64,000 nucleotides of DNA from Flavobacteriaceae bacterium. GTDB taxonomy: Bacteria > Bacteroidota > Bacteroidia > Flavobacteriales > Flavobacteriaceae. The first letter of the stretch is position 1, and every line of letters starts with the position of its first letter. The notes beneath the pieces are model-generated. The model saw only the letters and a list, made by a program, of their open reading frames with translations. It searched no databases and was not told the DNA's origin. The stretch spans positions 1-64,000 of the forward strand of contig JABDNT010000016.1 in assembly GCA_013043685.1 (NCBI GenBank). Direction: 5' to 3'. This document shows, piece after piece, positions 18,407-25,611 of this stretch. The position numbers and the translations under genes are program-made.

Positions 18407-19654
18407 ATGAAAAAATTACTACTATTACTACTAATTTTATGTGGTTTACCTCTTATTGCATCAGGACAGGTATCCCTTAAAGATGTTGTGGAAGACAAAA
18501 AAGACATGGCCGATTCATACTATGGAATCTTCAAGTATAAAGGAAAGCCTTTTACAGGGGAAGCCACAGAGTATTATGAGAACGGTCAGATGAAATCAAG
18601 TAGGAATTACAAAGACGGAATGTACCAGGGATATTGGACCGAGTGGTATTCCAATGGAAACATGAAATTCCGAGGAGATCGTTACAAAAATAAAGGAGAG
18701 GGATTGACCAAATGGTGGCACGAAAACGGTCAGCTGAAGAAAATGGGAACCTATAACCTTGATAAACAGCATGGAGCCGTACTTCGATGGTACGACAACG
18801 GAAACCTTCAGCAAATAAGGTATTATATCAACGATATAGCCAACGGGAATTGGACAACTTTTGATAAGAATGGTGATGTACTGGATGAAGGAAATGACAT
18901 GAACAGGTACTACAGGCCTTTCTTCGGAAATGATACGGCCCCGGAAGGATTTGAAGAAACCTCCCCTTCCTTTACTGCAGACGGAAATACTATGGTGTTT
19001 GCCAGGTATACCGATTGGGTAAAAAAAGTACCGTATATCGCATATAAGAATGGGAAAACCTGGAAAAAAGAGAAACTGCCGATTGCCGACACCTTGTACA
19101 ATCTGGCAATAAGTGCAGAAGGTAACAGGATAGTGTTTAAGAAATTTGAATATTCGGGCGAGGATGAGATCAGCAGGACCTTTGTTGTGGATCGCATAAA
19201 TGGATCCTGGGGATCACCGAAGGAAGTAGACAATCTATTCAATATAAACGCAGGTTATTTTCAATTTACTAAAGAAGGTGTGCTCTATATGTTTGCCAGA
19301 AAACCGAGAAACGGAATTTACTATTCAGAACCAACACCAGATGGTTATTACAGTAAGCCAAAATGGCTGAGCGATGAAGTAGGTCTTGAGAAAAGCGATT
19401 CTTTCGATGTTCATATACATCCGGAAAAGAATAAGTTGATCATTACCCAGGCCTATTCCACTGAGAAGTATCCCAATCGTGGTGCCATAGGAATGTATTA
19501 CTATAAAAAGAAGAACGGTGAATGGGTGCGTGAGAAAAGAATTCCACTGGGATATGCCTGGGGAGCTTGCATAACGCCAGATGGGAAATTCGTTTTTGTA
19601 AGAAATGGAAATTTACAATTTGTTAATCTCACCGAATTAGAAATAGATTGGTAA
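18407..19654 (+). CDS. Exported MORN-type repeat plus PD40/TolB-like beta-propeller protein
   Basis: A 415-aa protein with signal peptide (1-20, ending IASGQ). Residues ~35-160 contain four MORN/YwqK-like repeats with the core YYENGQMKSSRNYKDG, EWYSNGNMKFRG, WWHENGQLKKMG and RWYDNGNLQQIR. Residues ~175-410 look like PD40/TolB propeller blades (SPSFTADGNTMVFARY, ITPDGKFVFVRNG). Both halves are protein-binding scaffolds. Tools may label it a YwqK antitoxin, but an exported 415-residue scaffold with no toxin nearby does not support that. The next gene begins 1 bp after its stop, so the two are translationally close. Confidence 0.8.
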   Translation: MKKLLLLLLILCGLPLIASGQVSLKDVVEDKKDMADSYYGIFKYKGKPFTGEATEYYENGQMKSSRNYKDGMYQGYWTEWYSNGNMKFRGDRYKNKGEGLTKWWHENGQLKKMGTYNLDKQHGAVLRWYDNGNLQQIRYYINDIANGNWTTFDKNGDVLDEGNDMNRYYRPFFGNDTAPEGFEETSPSFTADGNTMVFARYTDWVKKVPYIAYKNGKTWKKEKLPIADTLYNLAISAEGNRIVFKKFEYSGEDEISRTFVVDRINGSWGSPKEVDNLFNINAGYFQFTKEGVLYMFARKPRNGIYYSEPTPDGYYSKPKWLSDEVGLEKSDSFDVHIHPEKNKLIITQAYSTEKYPNRGAIGMYYYKKKNGEWVREKRIPLGYAWGACITPDGKFVFVRNGNLQFVNLTELEIDW

Positions 19655-19655
19655 A

Positions 19656-21011
19656 ATGAATATAAAGACAACCATAACTGCGATTTTTTTCATTTTTAGT
19701 TTTTCCTTAGGTTTTTCACAGGATAAATCAGCGGAAATCGTCGAAACTCTGGAAGGACATTGGGAAGGTGTTTTCACGAAACAAAACTCCCATCAGAAAT
19801 TTGATGTTCAGTTTTATAGAAAAGACAGCTCCTTTACTTCCCTTCAGACGATCAGGGAATGGCATCCGCAATTTGGCGAATTCGAAATACCTTTAAATAT
19901 CGACTCCTTGGGTACGATACGATTGAATACCGGTTATGGAAAAGCATTATTAAAACTCGATCGCAGGAATCTGGAAATGGTGGGTTATATCGAAAACTCA
20001 ATTCCAATTATGAATGTTCATTTAAAGAAAGTTCCGGATCCCCCCTCTCCCAATTACGAGGTTAATGAGATTAAGGTTTCGAATAGTGATGTTTCATTGA
20101 ATGGGCATTTACACCGCCCCATGTATGAAAAAGCCAGGACTGCGATTATTGTTGTTGGTGGTCGCAGTTGTTATGCTGGGAGTACAAAGTATGATCTTAC
20201 CGCAAAGATATTGAGGGAGTATGGCGTTGCTGTTTTAGTTTTCGATAAGAGAGGAACCGGAAAGTCTACCGGGAATTGTGATATTGCTACGATCGATGAC
20301 CTTGCTTCAGATGTATTAGCCTGTAAACGGTATTTGGAAAACCATCCTGATTCTTTTGAGAACATTGGTGTAATAGGGAGTAGCGCCGGCGGTTGGGTAA
20401 TGTTAAAAGCACAGGAGAACGATCCCTTCGATTTTCTTATTGGTGTCGTAGGGCCTTCAACCTCGGTAAAAGACCAGCAATTACAATCGGCCGAATATGG
20501 TGCTGTTGAGTACGATCTATCTGATGCCGCGCTCGCCAATCTAAAAACGTATACTGAGTTATTATTTGAAGCTAAAGCTAACCGAGAGAATTTTAAGGCT
20601 ATAAACGGACTTCTTGCCAACGCTGAAAAGGAAGGTTGGCGAGATCTGCTGGATGACACTGATATCCCGGACTCGGTGGACGCCATAGATCAATTATGGG
20701 TCAGAAGACATAACTACGATCCATCCGGAACGTTAAAAAATCTTGACGTTCCCTTGCTGTCAATTTTTGGTGAAAAGGATTGGATTGTTCCCTACAAGGA
20801 AAATATTGAAGCACTTAACCAAAGTTTTCCCGGTAATCGGAAGAAGTTACTTACAACCTTAGTGGCTCCGGATGCCGGACACGGGACGGAAGTAGAAGGA
20901 AAGAATATCACATTTTCAGACAACAACTCATATTGGCGCTATTTCAGGATCTCACCCCAGGTCACTATTGAGATCATTGATTTCCTGAAGAGACATGCGT
21001 TTATTGAATAG
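19656..21011 (+). CDS. Exported alpha/beta hydrolase (S9-like/acyl esterase)
   Basis: A 451-aa hydrolase with signal peptide (1-21, ending LGFSQ). Residues ~25-125 form a beta-rich N-terminal domain. The hydrolase domain starts near 135 (EIKVSNSDVSLNGHL) and carries VVVGGRSCYAG at the oxyanion region, the nucleophile elbow GSSAGG (Ser243), Asp in FGEKDWIVPY and His in DAGHGTE. Homologues are annotated as alpha/beta hydrolases or dipeptidyl peptidases with unknown substrates. It is the third gene of the tight SUMF1 / MORN-PD40 / hydrolase unit. Confidence 0.86.
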   Translation: MNIKTTITAIFFIFSFSLGFSQDKSAEIVETLEGHWEGVFTKQNSHQKFDVQFYRKDSSFTSLQTIREWHPQFGEFEIPLNIDSLGTIRLNTGYGKALLKLDRRNLEMVGYIENSIPIMNVHLKKVPDPPSPNYEVNEIKVSNSDVSLNGHLHRPMYEKARTAIIVVGGRSCYAGSTKYDLTAKILREYGVAVLVFDKRGTGKSTGNCDIATIDDLASDVLACKRYLENHPDSFENIGVIGSSAGGWVMLKAQENDPFDFLIGVVGPSTSVKDQQLQSAEYGAVEYDLSDAALANLKTYTELLFEAKANRENFKAINGLLANAEKEGWRDLLDDTDIPDSVDAIDQLWVRRHNYDPSGTLKNLDVPLLSIFGEKDWIVPYKENIEALNQSFPGNRKKLLTTLVAPDAGHGTEVEGKNITFSDNNSYWRYFRISPQVTIEIIDFLKRHAFIE

Positions 21012-21114
21012 GTTCATTACAGTGGTAAATAGGCTGCCCTAAAAATTATAAGTGCTGATTTAACTCATATTTAATTTCCTTTTTGGCAATTACATTTATT
21101 GTAAATATGATGAC

Positions 21115-21612
21115 ATGAGCAGACCAAAAAATAAATTGGAATTGACATCATTAAGCCGAGAGAACTACGAGAAATTACTCAACTTGATAAATTCCTATTC
21201 TGAAGCTGAACAAAACGCAGATTTCCCACCTGGTACATTAAACAGGAATATAAGAGATGTAATCGCACATCTTCATCACTGGCACATGATGCTATTGCGC
21301 TGGTATGATGAAGGTATGAAAGGTCTAAAACCAGATATGCCGGCCAAAGGGTACAGTTGGAAAATGACCCCGGAATTAAACCGCGATATTCAGAAAATGT
21401 ATGCCATTAAAACTTTATCTCAGGTATTGACCTTATTCGGGGACTCCTATATGAAAGTAAGAGATATCATAGTAACTCATAGTGATGAAGAGTTGTTTAC
21501 AAAGAAACTTTATAAATGGACGGGATCTACTTCACTGGGTGTATACCTCGTTTCCAATACATCAAGCCATTACGATTGGGCGATAAAACTTATTAAGCGT
21601 AGTAAAAAGTAA
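21115..21612 (+). CDS. ClbS/DfsB family four-helix bundle protein
   Basis: A 165-aa cytoplasmic protein of the ClbS/DfsB family in the DinB-like superfamily. The diagnostic region is AEQNADFPPGTLNRNIRDVIAHLHHWHMMLLRWYDEGMKGLKP, followed by KGYSWKMTPELNRDIQ. ClbS protects producers of the genotoxin colibactin by hydrolysing its cyclopropane warhead, and DfsB is a difficidin-cluster protein. No toxin cluster is visible here, so the role in this organism is unknown. A terminator overlaps its 3' side. The start is ATG 21115; a short inverted repeat ttaca-N5-tgtaa at 21090-21104 lies just upstream. Confidence 0.85.
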   Translation: MSRPKNKLELTSLSRENYEKLLNLINSYSEAEQNADFPPGTLNRNIRDVIAHLHHWHMMLLRWYDEGMKGLKPDMPAKGYSWKMTPELNRDIQKMYAIKTLSQVLTLFGDSYMKVRDIIVTHSDEELFTKKLYKWTGSTSLGVYLVSNTSSHYDWAIKLIKRSKK

Positions 21613-21614
21613 AA

Positions 21615-21641
21615 AACCTTTACGCGCTATAAAGGTTTTTT
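21615..21641 (+). terminator. Rho-independent terminator after ClbS/DfsB gene
   Basis: Stem of 8 bp (21615-21622 aaccttta with 21630-21637 taaaggtt), loop of 7 nt and a T run ending at 21641. It starts 3 bp after the stop codon. Confidence 0.85.
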
Positions 21642-21652
21642 ATTCCGGAGCC

Positions 21653-21699
21653 AATGTTTCTTTTTAGTGACACCTTGCGGTGTTTACTTTATGTTTCAT
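21653..21699. repeat. Direct repeat copy 1 (47 bp) in spacer
   Basis: First copy of a repeated unit. It begins aatgtttctttttag and ends gtgtttactttatgtttcat. The centre is a near-palindrome (gacacc-ttgc-ggtgt) that could form a hairpin. The second copy lies 100 bp further on. This spacer (21613-21944) is the only gene-free stretch over 300 bp in the window and holds nothing else but two terminators. Confidence 0.8.
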
Positions 21700-21799
21700 C
21701 AGATCTTCATTGTTAAAACAACTATCTCGGGATAATCCCTACCATAAATGTTTGTTAAAAGCCTTCTGTGGTCTGATGGCTTATAGTTATCGGGATGTA

Positions 21800-21843
21800 A
21801 ATGTTTCTTTTTAGGGACACTAGGTGTTTACTTTATGTTTCAT
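21800..21843. repeat. Direct repeat copy 2 (44 bp) in spacer
   Basis: Second copy with identical flanks to copy 1. It differs by one substitution (agtgacac to agggacac) and a shortened centre (ctaggtgt in place of ccttgcggtgt), which abolishes most of the hairpin. Between the copies an inverted 7-mer, catcaga at 21697-21703 and tctgatg at 21772-21778, adds further symmetry. Confidence 0.8.
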
Positions 21844-21896
21844 TTACAGATTCTGAACCCTACATTTATATAATTTCAAAAAATATGCCAAAATAA

Positions 21897-21922
21897 AAAC
21901 CCGCTCCTGAAAGAGCGGGTTT
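21897..21922 (-). terminator. Bidirectional terminator downstream of first M36 protease
   Basis: A 10-bp perfect stem (aaacccgctc / gagcgggttt) with a 6-nt loop (ctgaaa), with T-rich flanks on both strands. It lies 22 bp after the protease stop and may also stop readthrough from the plus strand. Confidence 0.88.
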
Positions 21923-21944
21923 TTTATGATCGTATATTAAAATT

Positions 21945-24900
21945 CTACTGCTTAACTACTCGTTTTACAACGGTAGCGTTCGTAGTTTGAATCTGGACAA
22001 AATACATTCCGGTTGAAAGCATTTCCAGCGAGAACGATGTTGTTGTCCCTGCGTTCGTAAGATTCTGTGTTTGAATAGTTCTTCCGTTCACATCTGTAAT
22101 AGTAGCAGAAACTAAAGTTTCGGAACTATTATTTACCAGCGTAATTTCTCCACGGGTCGGATTAGGATACAGCAGGATATTATTGAACAATTCATTATCT
22201 CCATTTCCAAGTATCTCAACTACTTCAAGTTCAAACGTACAGCTAGCAGTATTCCCCGCAGCATCCGCAGCTTCAATTGTAATAGTTGTTACTCCCGCGC
22301 CTACTTGCGTTCCTGCTGCAGGATCCTGAGTTAATACCGGAGCACCTGTACAATTATCTGTTGCAGTGGCTAAAGGCGTATAGTCGGGAATTGTGAATAA
22401 CTCTCCCGAATTTACGGTTTCTGTTATATCTGCCGGACAGGTTACTTCAGGATCGATCGCATCTACTGTTACAACTGTTTCAGTACGTGAAGCGAGACAA
22501 CCTGTAAAGCCAAGACCGATATCTTCATTATAAACACCGTATGAAGACGTTTCGCAAACGCCGCTCCAATCGGCCGCAGAATCTGTTTCTCCGGTTCTTC
22601 TGAAAGATCCGTTACACTCCTCTGTCAAATCTGCACCAATTCCAGTCCAGTCAAGGTCTGCTGCAGTCACGTTAAATCCATTTATAGTTACATTTAAACC
22701 AGCAATTTCAGCTGCGCTGAAATTCCAGAATACAGATTCTACAACATTCCCTGCAGTATCAATAATTATAATCCAGCCGTTACCGGTATTGTTCCACCAG
22801 ATATTATCTCCCCAGTAGTTGGCTCCGCCATCATCATTGTACTCAACAACGCTATTCTGACCCATAAAGCCAAGCGTTTGTTCAACTGAATTCTGTGTAT
22901 TAATATCTGAATAAGGTTCTTCACTAACTGCAACCGTATATCCTGAATAATCAGTAGCAACACCTACATTGGTAATTTCTAACTGATCAGGGGTTTCCAA
23001 AGTGATTTCCGAAATAACCAATTGAGAAAGTGCTCCCGGAGGATTCTCCTGGGCCCATAAGGTTGTATTTGTTGTAGGATTGAAGGTATAGTCGTTTCCT
23101 TCGAAAAGGAAGTTTCCAGCCACCGGGTCATCAAACCATCTTATCACATTGGCCGGATCATTTGGTGTGGCACTAACTGTGACCGCATCTCCAACACAAA
23201 TATCCGATGCTCCTGTAGTTGTAGGTCCATTGGGAACAGCAAGCACCTCAATGTCGTCTGTTGCCGTAGAAGCTACCGAACAGTTGGAAGCTTGTACCTC
23301 ATATGAGATCGTATGAACTCCTACCCCGGCTACCGCTGGATCGAACGAATAAGTTACTCCATTTCCATCATCGGTAACACCAGGACCACTATAAACTCCA
23401 CCAGAAGGTGTTCCGCCTCCCAATCCTGTTAGGACTGGCTCCGAAGCACAAACATCTTCAGGTGCGGTAAATTCAGCAACTCCGGATGGTGTGTCAAAAG
23501 CCTCCGTACCGTCGGAACGACTACTAGAAGAACCCTGATCAGCACTTACTCCTAAACCTCGCTTGGCAAAAGCATCCCAAATTAGACACTCGTTAGCACC
23601 CCCGTAGATCGCAAGATCAGCGGCAAGAATTGCATCACGACCATCCACGAAACCAGGACTACATGGTTGAAGTCTCATTCCTTCAGTTACAAGTGCCATA
23701 GCTTGTATATTTCCTGCATCCTGATTAACATCTCCTGTAAAATTATAGAAGTCGGCGTCAAAACCATGCTCATCGATCAATGCCCATGTCATTTCCCAGA
23801 TCATGGTCGCCCATACTGAACCAACACCATGAGGTATGGAAGCAGTCTTAATATCGTCATACGTTTGCGGATTTACCGCCAGATCCGTACTGTAAGGAAA
23901 TGGTCGGATGCCGTTTCCTCCGGGTCCCTGACCAAACAGGTAGGTTCCAACCGCTCTCGCATCTGTTCCCGTATCACCTGGTTCAATAGTCATTACTGTA
24001 CCGTAATAATCGCTCCATCCTTCACCCATTTGTTCTGAGTTCTGAAGACATCCGGAAGCACCCGGACCTCCTGTTAGTCGGTTGGATGTTCCGTGAGAGT
24101 ATTCATGAACGATCACAAGATTGTCGAAATCACCATCTTTATCTCCACAAACATACATCTGCATTCTGGGGTTTCCTCCGTCCGCCGGAGTCCCCATATT
24201 TGCGTTACATGTACCGGAACCATCCTGGGCTTCGGCATTAACCGAATCACTTCCGGCTCCACCGTTCCCATAATTGTTCTCCTGGAAATTCCCACTGGCC
24301 TCATCGAAACCATATTGATACATTACATCATGTATAATGTTATTCCAGTAGAACAAGTTAGTAATTGCCGCGTCTTCATATTGGTTTGCACCACTATATA
24401 TTTGGCTAAATGGATAACCGGTAAACTCCAAAGTTGAACCACCGTCGGGCTGATAACCAGGGTTGTCACCATCTTCATAAGCATTTACGTTGTTCCCTCG
24501 TGTTACTGTGAATTCTGCGCCGGCAGCACCATCCGTGTCATGCCATCCAAACGGCGAGGCTGTGAGATCGGCAGGTTGTACCTCATTCGTAAAAGCTCCG
24601 AAGTAAGGGCTTTCTATTGGCATAGCGAAGGCCTGGTAGCATTCACTGCAACCTGCTTCAGCATTTGCTACTAACGCATCGTAATTGGGAATATCGAACA
24701 AATTTGCATTGTAGTCCAAAACTTCCTTATCATGAGTACTGTGATCGTGTTCGAAACTACAAGAGACGATCCAATTTACTTTATCTACAATAATCCCGCT
24801 AGCTGCGTCAACACGCACACTAAACCATTCGGTTTGGACTTCCGAGGATTCTATAGATAGATCCCATACCAGCACTAACTCATTATTGTTGTTTAACTGG

Positions 24901-25397
24901 TACATTAGTTTTACAGGTATATCACTTAATGAAATACCCCCACCACTTAAGCGGGTTTCTTGTGTTATATTATTTTTTCGCTCTAATACGTTCAGGGATT
25001 CTGAAAGATTATAATTCAATTGACTGGCAGCAGCCTGTACAGCTTGTTCCGCAGTAAGAGAAGGTACTGCATTGCCCGAGGTTCTGCTTTGTGTGTTCGA
25101 TATGAAGCGGTCATTGGCTTGCAATACTTTTCCATTAGGAAGCAGGTGCATGCCAGATTCTGTTCCATATACAGGAATCCCGTTTACTATCTGACGGAAA
25201 TAAATATGCTGTACACCGCTCACAGAGCTTGTGTTCTGGCTGGTAATTTCCCACTGAACATCCTGAGCCTGCAGCTCATTATTCTCCAGTAGATGGTCAA
25301 AATAGTTGTTGATCTGGGTAGTTCCGTTTTGGGCAATAGCCTGTGAAGAAATCACAAGACATACCATTAGCAGAAGCATTGTAATAAATCTTTTCAT
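21945..25397 (-). CDS. M36 (fungalysin) family secreted metalloprotease with HYR-like and T9SS sorting domains
   Basis: Secreted zinc metallopeptidase, 1150 aa. In order: signal peptide (1-22), fungalysin/thermolysin-type propeptide (~25-200), M36 catalytic domain (~250-640) with HEYSH (His431, Glu432, His435) and the downstream zinc ligand Glu in GEGWSDYYG, a linker domain around 650-730 (PSGGVYSGPGVTDDGNG), a lamin-tail-like beta domain (~800-950, LVISEITLETPDQLEITN), an HYR-type domain (~970-1060, VTCPADITETVN) and a C-terminal T9SS type A sorting domain (last ~75 residues, LLYPNPTRGEITL to VKRVVKQ). It is exported by Sec, then across the outer membrane by T9SS. The catalytic site is complete. 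A shorter paralogue lies directly upstream. Confidence 0.94.
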   Translation of the reverse strand: MKRFITMLLLMVCLVISSQAIAQNGTTQINNYFDHLLENNELQAQDVQWEITSQNTSSVSGVQHIYFRQIVNGIPVYGTESGMHLLPNGKVLQANDRFISNTQSRTSGNAVPSLTAEQAVQAAASQLNYNLSESLNVLERKNNITQETRLSGGGISLSDIPVKLMYQLNNNNELVLVWDLSIESSEVQTEWFSVRVDAASGIIVDKVNWIVSCSFEHDHSTHDKEVLDYNANLFDIPNYDALVANAEAGCSECYQAFAMPIESPYFGAFTNEVQPADLTASPFGWHDTDGAAGAEFTVTRGNNVNAYEDGDNPGYQPDGGSTLEFTGYPFSQIYSGANQYEDAAITNLFYWNNIIHDVMYQYGFDEASGNFQENNYGNGGAGSDSVNAEAQDGSGTCNANMGTPADGGNPRMQMYVCGDKDGDFDNLVIVHEYSHGTSNRLTGGPGASGCLQNSEQMGEGWSDYYGTVMTIEPGDTGTDARAVGTYLFGQGPGGNGIRPFPYSTDLAVNPQTYDDIKTASIPHGVGSVWATMIWEMTWALIDEHGFDADFYNFTGDVNQDAGNIQAMALVTEGMRLQPCSPGFVDGRDAILAADLAIYGGANECLIWDAFAKRGLGVSADQGSSSSRSDGTEAFDTPSGVAEFTAPEDVCASEPVLTGLGGGTPSGGVYSGPGVTDDGNGVTYSFDPAVAGVGVHTISYEVQASNCSVASTATDDIEVLAVPNGPTTTGASDICVGDAVTVSATPNDPANVIRWFDDPVAGNFLFEGNDYTFNPTTNTTLWAQENPPGALSQLVISEITLETPDQLEITNVGVATDYSGYTVAVSEEPYSDINTQNSVEQTLGFMGQNSVVEYNDDGGANYWGDNIWWNNTGNGWIIIIDTAGNVVESVFWNFSAAEIAGLNVTINGFNVTAADLDWTGIGADLTEECNGSFRRTGETDSAADWSGVCETSSYGVYNEDIGLGFTGCLASRTETVVTVDAIDPEVTCPADITETVNSGELFTIPDYTPLATATDNCTGAPVLTQDPAAGTQVGAGVTTITIEAADAAGNTASCTFELEVVEILGNGDNELFNNILLYPNPTRGEITLVNNSSETLVSATITDVNGRTIQTQNLTNAGTTTSFSLEMLSTGMYFVQIQTTNATVVKRVVKQ

Positions 25398-25611
25398 GAG
25401 AAGGAATATTAGATTGGTGATTTTTTGGGGTTTAAAAAATTCCCGGTAAAGCTATTAAAAAGACATGAATTATCAAATTATTAACGATAATCATTGATAA
25501 TTTAACACCATTAATATATTCTTAGTAAATAATTGATTTTACTGAGAATTCAATAAAGTCTGTATCTTCTGGAGAAAAAAATTGACGAACTTAAAACCAA
25601 TGAACTAAGAT

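Noticed and set aside
18407-19654. Labelling the MORN/PD40 protein a YwqK antitoxin
   Set aside because: It is exported and much longer than antitoxins, and no toxin gene adjoins it.
20171-20686. 171-codon frame opposite the alpha/beta hydrolase
   Set aside because: Serine/alanine-rich shadow of a clear hydrolase; no start context or homology visible.
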